Positions 1-11,752 are shown, counted from the first letter of the stretch. The stretch: 64,000 nt of DNA from Oryzias latipes (GCF_002234675.1 NC_019863.2:2842609-2906608); one strand, 5' to 3'. The notes: generated from the sequence alone by a model not told the origin. A program made the numbers and translations.

Positions 1-48
1 ATGACCCAACTCCCAATGTTAACATGCCTGGGATAGCACAAGGGGTTA
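1..48. repeat. Right end of a TTAA-type MITE (family A), cut by window edge
   Basis: The first bases match the right end of a short element repeated seven more times in this window. The end motif GATAGCACAAGGGGTTA is visible. The rest lies outside the window. Confidence 0.75.
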
Positions 49-920
49 CAATCAACTATTTCACAAGCATGTCATCACCAAGGCTTGGTGCTTCTGCAAA
101 AGCACACATGGAAAAGATCAGGTTGTGTTTTTTACCCAAAAGATGCAACTGTTTCTGACAATCAATTCAACAACTGTCACAAAGCCATTTTTGAACTGTC
201 TGAAGTCCATCATTTCAAAGAGAAAGCAAATTTTTAAAAGTAAAAACATACGGTCTCTAAATTGGCTGCAAATGTTTTCACAAGTGACTGACTTCAGCTT
301 TAATTCAAGGTCAGATCACTATACCTCACAGACACTGGGAAAGGAAAAGTGCTGTTTTTCAGTGAGTCAATGCATACATGTTTATCTGTTACATGTTAAA
401 GTTTATAGGAGTGCAATTAGAAAAAGGACCAACAAGTATTGATTGTGTGGTTGGGTTTCCAGGAGGAAGCTCTTCCATCTAAAGTGAAAATGGCAGTGTA
501 GGTCATGCAGAAAGAAAGCAATGTCAGGCGCACAGCAGCAAATTTACTGCAGGAAGCCTGAAAAAGAAAACTGCAACTAACAGTTTAAAGTTCATCTTCA
601 ACAGATACCATGTTATTGTTTCTTTACAGTAAAGTTAATTAGTAAATAAACAGACCCTTTCAAAAAATTTGAATATCGTATAAAGTGAATTAATTTCTAG
701 AATTCCATTCCAAAAATGAAACTTTGAGATTTAGGGCATGCTGCTTTGTTGATTTTTAGTATTTATTTGTTTTTGGGTTTGTTTGGTTTTTTTTTTTTTG
801 TTTTTTTTTTTTGTTTTTTTACAAAGAATTGAGGTTCCAGCTCATAAAACCCACAAAAAGAAGATTTCAGAAAATTTAAAAACTATGGAAAAATCTGCCC
901 AAAATTTTCAGGACTAATTC
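49..920. other. No gene seen; AT-rich unique sequence
   Basis: Short open frames only, with no recognisable domain and no splice-linked coding potential. Poly(T) stretches lie near 789-820. No transposon ends were recognised. Confidence 0.5.
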
Positions 921-925
921 AATTA

Positions 926-1599
926 CTGGGGGTGCTAAATAAACTCATCATCCTCTCCTTCCCTCTCACTCATGGTGCAGAAAGAATTAAACATAACAGG
1001 GTAAAATAAGTCGGCAAAACGCAGTAAAATAGCTACAACTAAACATATTTAGACAATAACCTACACTTGTACCCAAATCCGTCCAGACAGGTAAAGGAAA
1101 TGGTATCCCACAATTCCTTGTGGTGCCGATCTAACGGCAGCACCAAAGTTACAGCACCTACTAAATTGAATTAATTTGAATGAAAGTGAAATAAATGTCT
1201 GATAACTGTGTTATTTTTAAGTTGACTGATCTTAAAAATGTATTTATCTTAACTAAAGCAAATAATTAAGTTAGATCAATGTAAATAGTTTATCTTTCCA
1301 ACATCCATATGTGGTCTTATCACCCTCTCATGGTGGAAAAAGTATTGTCTGAGCTTCTTCATCCACTAAATCATCTTTAAATGGACACGTCATGCTGCTT
1401 CACCTCTCTGTAAACAAACTAACCTTCAACTAAACCTGCTCCAGACCAGGTTATGTTCAGAGCATGAGTTGCTATGGCAACTTGACATACCCTGAAACAT
1501 ACCTCTGTTTTTGGAACCGAAAGCTGAGGTTAATCCGCTTCCTTAGCCTCAAATTTATTCTGGTAACTCACATAACCTGCGTTCTGGAATACCCCCCTG
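926..1599 (-). mobile_element. Harbinger-like element fragment (inverted relative to 12322-13798)
   Basis: This segment is the reverse complement of roughly 12322-13012. The outer end at 1599 carries the terminal motif read on the minus strand as GGGGGGTATTCCAG. On the minus strand a start codon near 1393 opens a short reading frame MTCPFKDDLVDEEAQ, which resembles the amino-terminal end of fish PIF/Harbinger transposases; it then breaks. The other end is lost near 926, so this is a truncated copy. Family assignment rests on remembered resemblance of the peptide and terminal repeat. Confidence 0.6.
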
Positions 1600-1913
1600 C
1601 TCTGGTGTTGGTTAACTCTGCTTTGTTCATTACAAATTCACTGCAATGGCCTAGTAGAATGCTTAAGATCAGTGGTCTCCAACCTTTTTCAGGTTTAATG
1701 TTCAATGTCAGACGATACTTTCATAGACCGGTATTATATTTTGTTTATACATAAATACTGATTCATTGTGTATTTATGTTTTTTTTAACAGCTGCCTACC
1801 TAATTCACTCTTAATGTCCCTTTTACAAGTTTCCTCAGATCAGAAACATCTTCAGCAGGTCGGTAACTTTATTTGATTGAATCTTCATTCTCTGTCAAAT
1901 GTTTGTGGCTGGT

Positions 1914-3243
1914 TTAACCCTTGTGCTATCTTAGATGACCCCACCCTAACATTGACGTGTTCTCCCTACCATGACAAAGGTGGATAAAGGTGGAAAGATT
2001 TCATGTAATCCATGGACACCAGTGAAGATCACAAATCATTGAAGATAAAAGGTTCAGCGCACTGTCTAGTGCAGGGGTCGGGAACCTTTTTTGCAGAGAG
2101 AGCCATAAACGCCACATATTTTCAAATGCAATTTCGAAAGAGCCATTCAATAATGTAGCGTCCCTTTCCCACACTGAGGCACGGAGACTTAACCTCATTT
2201 AAGGTTCTTTGTTCTTGTTATTGCAGACCGCCACAAACGACGTACAATTAATTCAGCAACTCCTGAATCTCTCCCGCCGAGACGAGAGAGCTTCTACCAA
2301 CTTTATATTCACCTGCTCCCGCTCCAGCCCTCCCATTTCCCTTATTCGGCCCATAGCTGAACCCCATTGGTCCAAACTACCTAACAACAGGCTGAGCGAC
2401 AGAACCGAGAGCCAATCAGATCTCTGTTTGATGCGTTCAATGAACTCCAGAACTTTTAACGCGGCCCAACAGCCAGGTTAAACTCAGTCAACAATATGTT
2501 TAAAACTAAATATACAAATGAATGTGTGCATTTGATGTAATTTCAACACTTTTAAAGTACATGAAGTCTGTGGACTCTTTTTAATAACATCGTTATGCTG
2601 TTGCTAATAAATGATGAGTATTTCTCGTGGTAGTTTTGCTGATTGTCTAGTCTGGTTGATACATGGTGAGTTTCTGCTTCACGCAGGCGTTGAGACTTTA
2701 AACGTGATCATAGGTTGATCTGACTATTCTTTAGATGTGACAAAGACTGCTCACATGCAGACATGGAGCCAAACATACACTCACACGCTGCAGTGAGTGA
2801 CGGGCAGCGGGTTTTATGTTTTTACAATCCCTGCGCGTTTCACCTGCTGCCTGTCCCCACAACACCTCACCCCCACCCTCTGCTTTCTTCCTCACACATC
2901 CCTTCCCCGCAACTGTGCGCTCTTCCTCAGAGATGGGAGTGCGCAGTTTTGGGCACGGCAATTCACAGGTTTCCGGGTGGTACAAACTCTGTGAAATAAT
3001 AGATAATAGTAAACTGATAGTTTTCTCTCCAAGCACCGCTACTACTGCGCGCCTCTGGCATCGCGACCGAGAAGGACTTGTCTAATGAAAAAAAAAAAGT
3101 ATAATTAAAGATTTGTCTGCGAGCCACATGTGACCATCAAAAGAGCCATATATGGCTCGCGAGCCATAGGTTCCCGACCCCTGGTCTAGTGGGTCCAGGG
3201 TCAACTCCCAATGTTGAAGTGCCTAGGATAGCACAAGGGTTAA
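1914..3243. mobile_element. MITE family A copy split by a hAT insertion
   Basis: The left part (1914-2071) and right part (3184-3243) together match the other family A copies. The element begins TTAACCCTTGTGCTATC and ends with the inverted GATAGCACAAGGGTTAA. TTAA lies at both ends, which suggests a piggyBac-type non-autonomous element. It is interrupted by the 1112-bp element at 2072-3183. Confidence 0.85.
2072..3183. mobile_element. Non-autonomous hAT-type DNA transposon
   Basis: Both ends carry a perfect 16-bp terminal inverted repeat, CAGGGGTCGGGAACCT. It is flanked by an exact 8-bp target duplication GTCTAGTG at 2064-2071 and 3184-3191, diagnostic of the hAT superfamily. Repeated GAGCCA motifs occur near both ends, as in many Charlie-like elements. 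No transposase-like reading frame is present, so the element depended on a helper elsewhere. Its host site is a family A MITE. Confidence 0.9.
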
Positions 3244-4067
3244 ACTTAGACTTTGTGATGAAAAAGAAGACGTCAAAGTAGATGCTAAGAACCAGACGCT
3301 AGCTTTAGCTGTGACCAACTTTTAAAGTGTTATGGATAAACAAAGTGAAATAAAATGAAACAACTTTTGTAAAGATGGTATTTTTCTTCTTTCTTATCTA
3401 ATTGTGTGAAACAAGACAAACAACGTCAGTCGCTTTGTATCAGACGACGTCTGGTACGTGAGATAACACGTCAATAAATCCATGTTTAGAGGAAAACTTT
3501 TTTTTTAAATCAAAGGCTCTTCATCAGTGTCTTCACTGGTTCTTTTTCCCCAAGTTTGATTTTTTTTTTACGGAATTATGAATATGAATACACTTTTCAA
3601 TGCTCTTCTAATTTATTTGAAAAAAGTCTGCAAGTGTTTGTGGATCTTCAGTTTTTCTAAGGGTTGTATGAGCATACTCTCAATACCCGTAATAAAACCT
3701 GAAATCATCTTAACAGCAATACTTCATCTTTAAGATATATTGTGTCAAAAAAAAGAATTGATTTAACATGTGATTAAAGTTTCTTTACACTTTCTTTTCC
3801 TTGTAATTTCTTGCAATCTGAACTTAATTTGCACATTATTGAAACATGAGATGTGCTTTTTTTTTTCCTCTTAATATAATGCCTTTGGCTAAATTGCCAG
3901 AGTAAAAGAACATATTTCTGTATGTACTTACGCTTATTTCACCTTTATTTAGTCAGAAACATTTCCCAGGCTTCACAAACTCTGCATTTTATGCCTCCTG
4001 GCAAAAATAGCTGATGGCTGACAAAACACAATGACATGAGTAAAGTAAAGACAGAATAACCTGCAAT
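3244..4067. other. No gene seen
   Basis: AT-rich intergenic sequence between the split MITE and the chromovirus. No reading frame, splice pair or terminal repeat was recognised. Confidence 0.5.
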
Positions 4068-4531
4068 TGTCAGGTTTTGAATAAGCTGGACCCAAATGCA
4101 GACTGGAAACAGATTTATTGAAAAGGGGGTGGAAACTGGCAGAAGATCCGGAAGGCGAAGCTTGAAAGCTTAGTTTTGGAGTCTGACTAGGCTTGGAAAG
4201 GCTGAGGAAGGTCTTGATTTGCTTGGCTTGGAGTGGCTAGGCTTGGGTTTGAGCTGCTTGGCTAGACTTGGTGTGGTGCTGCTTAGCTTGACCTGCCTTA
4301 GCTTGGTTTTGAGCTGCTTGGCTTGGCTTGGCTTTGCTTGGTCTTGGCTTGGCTTGGCTTTGCTTTGCTTTGCTTGGTCTTGAGCTGCTTGGCTTGGCTT
4401 GGCTTTAACCAGCAGGGATCAGTGGTCTTTTCCAAAGAAGAGATCAGACGAACCGACAATGGCCGGAGGGAGTGAAGGACTTATAAAGGCAGACTAATTA
4501 GATGTAGAACAGGTGGCCTCGATACCTGACA
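4068..4531 (-). repeat. 3' LTR of the chromovirus
   Basis: On the + strand it starts TGTCAGG and ends CCTGACA. It contains an irregular tract of CTTGG units (about 4180-4410). Compared with the other LTR it lacks about 29 bp between two CAGGTG-like repeats near its inner end and has other indels in the CTTGG tract. A purine-rich run (GTGGAGGGGG on the minus strand) abuts its inner border, as expected for a polypurine tract. Confidence 0.88.
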
Positions 4532-4794
4532 GTACCCCCTCCACAAGAGACGACACCCGGCGGCCGAAACCGGTCAGGGTGCAGATGGCGAAAGTCCCGC
4601 ACCAGGGCAGCATCCAAAATGAACGAACGGGGCACCCAACACCGCTCCTCAGGGCCATAGTTCTCCCAGTCAACCAAATACTGGAAACCACGGCGAACGT
4701 CCAGGATGCGACGGACAGAATAGGCAGGATGGCCACCCACAAGCCGGGCGGGTGGAGGGGGCTCGGCCGGAGGGCACAGTGGACTGGACACCAC
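4498..4794 (-). pseudogene. Chromodomain end of the chromovirus Pol
   Basis: The frame contains [15 protein letters not shown] followed by [17 protein letters not shown], the typical pattern of a chromodomain fused to the end of integrase in sushi-type elements. Its known role is to direct integration to marked chromatin. It is separated from the upstream integrase frame by frameshifts, so no continuous Pol can be made. The frame runs on into the LTR at its 3' end. Confidence 0.85.
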
Positions 4795-4928
4795 TGGTTT
4801 GAGACGGGAAGACGTGGAAGACAGGGTGAATTCTCACGGAACGGGGAAGGCGAAGCTTGACGGAAGCAGGATTAATAACCGAGTCAATCACAAAAGGGCC
4901 AACGTAACGGGGTGACAGTTTCCGCGAT

Positions 4929-6169
4929 TCAGTGAGTAGGGGTAAGTCCTTGGTAGAAAGCCAAACTTTCTGGCCAATAGAATAAGGCCGGGGCTGTGGT
5001 GCGATATCGGTCTGTTGCCGTCTTAGTGCGTTGAGAAGTACGGAGTAGAGACTGTCTGGTAGCAGTCCAGATCTTACGACAACGGCGGATATGGGCCGCA
5101 ACAGACGGAACCGCCAAGTCCTGCTCCTCAGATGGGAATAGGGGAGGCTGGTTTCCCAAGGAGGCCTCAAATGGAGAATGGCCTGTGGCGGAAGAAACTA
5201 GAGAATTATGTGAATACTCCACCCAGACAAGAAAATCAGACCAAGTCGTGTGATTCTGAGAGCAAACACAACGAAGGGCGGATTCTAAGTCTTGGTTAGT
5301 GCGTTCCGTCTGACCATTGGTTTGTGGATGGAAGATAAACTGGCTGTAGCTCCTAGAGCTTGACAAAAATATCTCCACACCTGGGAGGTGAATTGGGGCC
5401 CTCGATCAGAGACAATGTCAGAGGGGATGCCGTGGAGACGGAACACATGGTGAGAAAGAGCACTGGCAGTTTCAGCAGCGGTAGGGAGTTTAGGCATTGC
5501 AACAAAGTGTGCTGCTTTGGAAAAACGGTCGACAATAGTAAGTATGACCGTGTTTCCTTTAGAAGCAGCGAGAACAGTGACAAAGTCTACAGCGATGTGA
5601 GACCATGGCCGAGAGGGAATAGGTAGGGGCTGGAGAAGACCAGCGGGTGCTCGATGTGTGGACTTGTTGGTGGCACAAACTGTACAGGCGGCAACAAAGG
5701 CCCTAGTGTCTGAAGCGATGGTGGGCCACCAGAAACGGCGTTGAATCTGGGAGAGGGTGCGGTGAAAGCCTGGGTGGCAAGAGAAACGAGACGCAAGAAT
5801 CCAAGTCAACACCCGGGGCCGGACCGCTGCAGGGACGTATTGGCGGTTGGGCGGTCCGCCTCCCGGGTCGGGGTCGGTGACCAGAGCACCTCGAATGGCT
5901 GCTTCAATTTCCCAAGTGAGGCTGGCCACCACACATGAGGAAGGAAGAATGGAATCTGCCGAGAAGTCAGGGTCATTAGGGGTATGTAAGCGAGAGAGGG
6001 CATCAGGCTTCTGATTACGTGATCCAGGACGGAAGGAAACCGTAAAGTTAAATCGACTGAAAAACAGGGCCCAACGAGCTTGACGTGGATTGAGTCTTTT
6101 AGCAGCACTGAGATACTCTAGGTTTTTGTGGTCTGTCCATACCAGGAATGGATGTTCGGCCCCCTCCAA
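4929..6169 (-). pseudogene. RNase H tail and integrase of the chromovirus
   Basis: The frame from 6169 shows an RNase H tail ([11 protein letters not shown]), then the integrase zinc-binding region with its paired histidines (HPGFH) and CxxC (CTVCATN). The catalytic core follows, with the first Asp in AVDFV, the second in VSDRGPQF, and the Glu in NGQTERTNQ. The third catalytic residue lies in a second frame (5378-4929), so there is a frameshift near 5300-5380. The catalytic residues are kept but the protein is broken. Confidence 0.88.
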
Positions 6170-6178
6170 CCAGTGCCT

Positions 6179-7374
6179 TCACTCCTCCAGGGGCAATTTA
6201 ATGACCAGCAGTTCCGGATTTCCCACGTCATAGTTTCGCTCAGAGGCTGAAAGCTTACGGGAGAAAAAGGCACAAGGATGGAGGTTTCCATCCTCAGCTC
6301 GTTGAGAGAGGACAGCCCCCACCCCTGTATCGGAAGCGTCAACCTCGACTACAAACTGACGGGTGGGATCAGCGTGAGCTAAAACAGGAGCAGTAGTAAA
6401 CAAGTCCTTGAGGTGGTTAAAGGCATCCTCAGCCTCCTGGTTCCACCGGAATGAGGTTTTACTAGATGTTAAATTAGTCAGAGGATTAGCGATGCAGCTA
6501 TAGTTGAACACGAAGCGCCAGTAAAAGTTGGCAAAACCAAGAAAGCGTTGCAGATCCTTGCAAGAAGTCGGTCGGGGCCAGTCCTTAATAGCAGCGACTT
6601 TGGTTGGGTACATATTCATACTCCCCTTTTCAATGATGAAGCCCAGGAAGGACACTCTGGGGACGTGAAATTCACATTTTTCTGCTTTTACGAAAAGTTT
6701 GTTTTCGAGAAGTCTCTGAAGAACTGAGCGAACATGCTGACAGTGTGTCTCAAGAGAAGGGGAATAAATGAGAATGTCGTCCAAGTAGACGAATACAAAT
6801 GTTCAGAAAGTCTCTTAAGATGTCATTAACGAGAGCCTGGAACACAGCTGGAGCATTAGTCAAGCCAAAGGGCATGACTAGGTACTCAAAGTGACCCAAG
6901 GGGGTGTTAAACGCCGTCTTCCACTTGTCCCCTTCCCGTACTCGCACCAGGTGATAAGCATTCCGGAGGTCCAACTTACTGAATACAGAAGCACCCTGGA
7001 GGTATTCAAATGCTGAGTTTTATAAAGGTAGGGGGTATTTATTTTTGACAGTAATTTTATTGAGTTGCCGGTAATCAATACAAGGACGGAGAGTTTTGCC
7101 CTTCTTTTCAACGAAGAAAAAACCTGCTGCCAGTGGAGAGGAAGATGGTCGGATTATGACAGCTGCCAGGGATTCTTTGATGTACAATTCCATGGCCTGA
7201 AGCTCCGGTTTCGAGAGGCCATAGAGTGGGATCTCGGCAAAGTGGCACCTGGGATAAGCTCAATAGGGCAGTCGTAAGGTCTGTGAGGAGGAAGAGCTGA
7301 AGCCTTCTGTTTACTAAAGACTGCTGAAAGGTCATGGTAGATGGAGGGAACGCCAGACAGATCAGGGGAGTCAA
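6179..7374 (-). pseudogene. Reverse transcriptase and RNase H of the chromovirus
   Basis: Fragments in several frames contain [25 protein letters not shown] and the catalytic YLDDILIYS (around 6765-6795), followed by a region with [10 protein letters not shown] and the RNase H start ([16 protein letters not shown]). These are the ordered hallmarks of a Ty3/Gypsy reverse transcriptase. At least three frame changes occur between 6750 and 7110. It is read on the minus strand and lies between the protease and integrase parts. Confidence 0.9.
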
Positions 7375-7469
7375 GAGAGGGCGAAGACCTGGGCAGATCA
7401 GGGTATGCGGAGCGAAGGCAAGTGGCGTGACAAAAGGGGCTCCAACTCATGATGTTGTTAGACTGCCAA

Positions 7470-7916
7470 TCAATGTGTGGATTGTGTAGACAAAGCCATG
7501 GGCGACCCAAGATTTATTTGACTGGAAGTAGCCTGAAAAACATAAAACTGCAGGGTTTCGACATGGTTGCCAGAAACACATAGGAGAACAGGAGCCGTTT
7601 GGTGTTGGATGACTGCAAGGGGATGCCCATTAGCAGCACTAACCCTCAAAGGAGGGTCTAAAGGGATGAGTTCTAATCCCGCCTCGAGGGCCAGGCTCTC
7701 ATTAAGAAAGTTTCCGTCGGCTCCAGAGTCAATGAGAGCGGACACCGAACGGGACCATGAACCAGACGAAAGGGAAACCATAAATTCAGTCCTGGGTGGG
7801 GTGTGATTTAGAAACCCTGCGCCCTCCAGTGTCCCCATATTCACTGAAGGGCTCTGTCTTTTGGTTTCACAGGACAGACCGCCACCTGATGTGCATTGCT
7901 GCCACAATAGAAACAT
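7470..7916 (-). pseudogene. Aspartic protease region of the chromovirus
   Basis: The frame carries the retropepsin active-site motif ALIDSGADGNFL at about residues 61-72, followed by a typical beta-rich stretch. In the family this enzyme cuts the Gag-Pol polyprotein. It overlaps the end of the gag frame (7841), so it would be reached by a frame change or is offset by decay. Confidence 0.85.
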
Positions 7917-8809
7917 TCACCTCGTGTCCATCGTTCCTGCCTTTCCTTAGGCGTTAAACGTGTCCTCCCCAGCTGCATTGGCTCTTCAGTGGATGCAGAT
8001 GAAGCTGCGGGCTGGTAAGCCGAAAAACTCGAGGGGGGCGTTTCCTGGCGTGACGTGGTTCTGGGAAAGGACTGCTGGGACTTGTAGTTCCGGGAAGAGC
8101 GGCGATCTCGAAGGCGGTTGTCGATTCTGATAGAAAGGGAAATGAGAGAATCCAGGGAGACAGGTTTGTCATAATGCAACAGTTCATCCTTTATAGAGTC
8201 ATTTAACCCGTTGAAAAATACTTCCTGAAGTGCTTTACTGTCCCATCCCGCTTCCGTGGCCAATATGCGGAAGTCCACAGAGTAATCAGCCACGGAGCGT
8301 TTGTCTTGACGTAAAGCCAGCAGCTTCCCGGACACATCGTGATGTTTCTCTGGTGTCTCAAAACTTAGTTTAAAGTGACTCATGAAGTCCTGGAAAGACA
8401 ACACAGCTGGGCTCCGGTTCGCTAAAAATGCTTCGGCCCACTCCAGAGTAACAACCTGGTCACGTAGGCGATCTTAGCTTCATCAGAGGAGTACATGGTG
8501 GATGTGAAAAAACCATGGTGCACTGGAGGAGGAAACGTCTGCAATGATCAGAGGTTCCAGAAAAAGGATCCAGATTGGGAATTCGGGCTTCCTGGACAAG
8601 GGATGAAAGACTTGGAGGAGCCGGAGGTGGAGCAGCGGAAGCAGGTGAGCGTGGCGAATCGTCTGGAGCAGAGTCTGGAGCTGAGTTAACTGTTGTGTGA
8701 TGGTCTGTTGATTTTCTGAAAGGCTGTGGAGCATCTGCTCATGTTGATCCATGGTGGTGGTGTGGGATGACAGAGTCTGATTTAAGGGGTCCGCGCCTGC
8801 TGGGTCCAT
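7841..8809 (-). pseudogene. Gag of the chromovirus
   Basis: A start codon at 8809, only 16 bp inside the 5' LTR, opens a frame (MDPAGADPLNQ) with a heptad-like glutamine-rich start. Its frame is lost before 8483. The frame from 8404 continues with the capsid region and ends with a CCHC zinc knuckle (CFYCGSNAHQVAVC). Gag forms the particle and binds RNA. At least one frameshift separates the two parts. Confidence 0.85.
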
Positions 8810-8825
8810 GTTGGTCTGTTCGTTC

Positions 8826-9302
8826 TGTCAGGTTTTGGATAAGCTGGACATAAATGCAGACTGGAAACAGATTTATTGAAAATGAGGTGGAAACTGGCGG
8901 AAGATCCGGAAGGTGAGGCTTGAAAGCTTAGTTTTGGAGTCTGACTAGGCTTGGAAAGGCTGAGGAAGGTCTTGATATGCTAGGCTTGGAGTGGCTAGGC
9001 TTGGGTTTGAGCTGCTTGGCTTGGCTAGACTTTGTGTGGTGCTGCTTAGCTTGACCTGGCTTAGCTTGGTATTGAGCTGCTTGGCTTGGCTTGGCTTGGC
9101 TTTGCTTTGCTTTGCTTGGTCTTGAGCTGCTTGGCTTGGCTTGGCTTTAACCAGCAGGGATCAGTGGTCTTTTCCATAGAAGAGAACAGACGAACCGACA
9201 ATGGCCGGAGGGAGTGAAGGACTTATAAAGGCAGACTAATTAAATGAAGAACAGGTGCGGGAACCTAAGGCAGGTGTGCGAGGGCGGCCTCGACACCTGA
9301 CA
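8826..9302 (-). repeat. 5' LTR of the chromovirus
   Basis: It begins TGTCAGG and ends CCTGACA on the + strand and aligns with 4068-4531 throughout. It has the same CTTGG-rich tract (about 8940-9135) and keeps a short stretch near 9258-9285 missing from the other LTR. Minus-strand transcription would start here, with TATAAG near 9222-9227 (+ strand CTTATA) as a possible TATA element. Confidence 0.88.
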
Positions 9303-9749
9303 GCAACTAACTTCAGCTTTCATCACGCTCTCAAAGGTGGTCTTTAAAAAAAAGCAATTTAGACATGTTTTGTTTCCATGAAAATTATCCACGTTGTATT
9401 GACAGGCAGAGATTGTGTCCGCTGGAAATGTAGCCATTGGCCCTGAGCAAGGTACCTGACCCTCACCTGGATGAGCCCCCCTGGTCTGGTGTGCAGAGCT
9501 CAAATTTTTCCATGGGGACTAATAACAGTTTATTAAAAAAGAAAAAAAGTTTTCTGCTGATTATTCAGTGTCCGTGCTTTATTGTTTTTACATTACTCCC
9601 TCCCTTGTTCTTTGCATTCTGCAGGGCCTTGCTGTCCTGAGAGTGCAGAAAAAAGCTCTCAAGCAACGGGTAACGGAGGGGGGGGAGTGTCTGACACAAT
9701 AAAGTCTGCAGCAATATGACGTCCAGCCCAAGCCTTGTGTCTGTTCTTA

Positions 9750-10699
9750 CAGTTTTTCTCAGTCGCTTTAGTACAATTCTCAGATCAGAATGAAATTCCC
9801 AAAACTATTTGTTCAGTCTTCACATCATGATGTCACTTGTGCACATCATATAAGCAGTTTCTCACTTCTTTGAACAAGTTGCAATTGCTTTGGTAAATCC
9901 ATGCAAATGATTATGTACAATTCTCTGCTCTTTGCTACATTATCAATTGTTTATGTCATGTTGATCAAAATGTATTATATAGTTCACTGTGCAATAGTCT
10001 TACTCCTCAAAACACCTAGTCATTAGTTCATCCCATAAGTCATTAACTGCAAAATGGTTGACCAAGTTGTCATAATGTGACAAACATATTTCGCTGCATT
10101 GCAAGAGAGGATATGTGAGAATTTGTGTCCTAACATACAGGAACGACAAGAGGTGTAGGAAGACCACACCAATTCCTACTGCACTGCCTGTACTGTTGTA
10201 CAGAATATTGTCCTAACTTTTTTTTGCCTTTCTGTTACTGTTTGCAGTGGTTTTTTTCTATGTTGGGATGACATGGTCTGTCAACAAATTACAATATGAA
10301 CAATAAAAGTGTAAATGTGAATCTTGTCCAGTCTCTTGCAATCAAACAAAAAAGGTGTAACTTACATTTTACAATAATTGTCATCAAAACTTTAGCCATA
10401 GTTTACATCAGAACCTCACTCTAAAGTACACAGTTATATTGACAACATGACTAAGTCATTTGACTGTCTTGTTCGTAGACAATGACACAAGGACTTGACA
10501 TTCTGATGGCACTGACATGTTCAATGACATAAAGACTTAGTTTTCAGAGATGAACTAAAGACTTTGAGCAAGTTACAGGCTTTTGCACGAAATCCATAGT
10601 GTTTTGCTGTTTGTACAAATTTTTTTGAGAAATGCGCACACGTATTTGCAAACTTCAATTCTGATCTGAGAATTGTAATAAAGCGACTGAGAAAAACTG
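9750..10699. mobile_element. TA-flanked DNA transposon (mariner/Tc1-like, non-autonomous)
   Basis: The ends are inverted repeats of about 40 bp beginning CAGTTTTTCTCAGTCGCTTT, with TA on both sides (9748-9749, 10700-10701). This is the target-site pattern of Tc1/mariner elements. No intact transposase frame is visible. The second half is repeated at 11188-11752. Confidence 0.8.
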
Positions 10700-10701
10700 T
10701 A

Positions 10702-11187
10702 TTACACTAACTTTTACTTCTATGGTTTAAACGTCATTCACTATGTATTATCATCTCAAAATTATATTACATTTGAAGACAGCACAGCCAAGCTATTTTT
10801 CTCACAGTTTCTTCTCATACTCCCTTTTTCTGTGTGTGTGTGATGCCTCAGAGATAATTCTATTGCAACCTTGGAGCTTCTCTCCAGCAGCAACCTGTGG
10901 GTGTGATTTTCACATCATTGTCTATCGGATGATCTTCTGAATATGCAAATACAGGGTTTATATACCAAGCCCATCTCTGAGCTCGTTGGTTCAGACTTTT
11001 GAATGCACCATGTTCATCTGTCTGTCCCCTTCGTGTTTGTACTAAGTAAAACCTCCATAAAAGATAAGTAACTGTCTCTGAGTCATTATTCATCCATTTC
11101 TGTGTGCAGGAAACTGAAGGGAACGAACCAACCTAACCTTATTTTTATCTACAGTCCTGTTTGGAATGATCAGTTTCCTCACAGTGG
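10702..11187. other. No gene seen; spacer between two element copies
   Basis: Spacer between the complete TA-flanked element and its truncated copy. No domain or terminal repeat was recognised. Confidence 0.5.
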
Positions 11188-11752
11188 CCTAACATACAGG
11201 AACGACAAGAGGTGTAGGAAGACCACACCAATTCCTACTGCACTGCCTGTACTCGGAATATTGTCCTAACTTTTTTTTGCCTTTCTGTTACTGTTTGCAG
11301 TGGTTTTTTTCTATGTTGGGATGACATGGTCTGTCAACAAATTACAATATGAACAATAAAAGTGTGAATGTGAATCTTGTCCAGTCTCTTGCAATCAAAC
11401 AAAAAAGGTGTAACTTACATTTTACAATAATTGTCATCAAAACTTTAGCCATAGTTTACATCAGAACCTCCCTCTAAAGTACACAGTTATATTGACAACA
11501 TGACTAAGTCATTTCACTGTCTTGTTCGTAGACAATGACACAAGGACTTGACATTCTGATGGCCCTGACATGTTCAATGACATAAAGACTTAGTTTTGAG
11601 AGATGAACTAAAGATTTTGAGCACGTTACAGGCTTTTGCACGAAATCCATAGTGTTTTGCTGTTTGTACAAATTGTTTTGAGAAATGCACACACGTATTT
11701 GCAAACTTCAATTCTGATCTGAGAATTGTGCTAAAGCGACTGAGAAAAACTG
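11188..11752. mobile_element. Truncated copy of the TA-flanked element
   Basis: This segment matches 10129-10699 almost base for base, with a 6-bp deletion near 11255 and scattered substitutions. It ends with the same terminal repeat and a TA. The left half is missing; the break at 11188 has no terminal repeat. Same orientation as the complete copy, about 1.06 kb away. Confidence 0.85.

Larger units (their letters stand above)
4068..9302 (-). mobile_element. Ty3/Gypsy chromovirus (sushi-ichi-like), full length but decayed
   Basis: Two LTRs (4068-4531 and 8826-9302) enclose gag, protease, reverse transcriptase, RNase H, integrase and a terminal chromodomain in that order, all read on the minus strand. 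The 5' LTR is therefore the right-hand copy. Flanking bases GCAAT (4063-4067) and GCAAC (9303-9307) are a candidate 5-bp target duplication with one mismatch. Several frameshifts and stops interrupt the reading frames, so it is presumably inactive. The chromodomain places it among chromoviruses; sushi-ichi is the closest family I recall. Confidence 0.92.

Noticed and set aside
4180-4410. CTTGG array considered as a CRISPR-like or satellite array
   Set aside because: Units are 5 bp, irregular, without spacers, and both LTRs carry them; it is part of the LTR.
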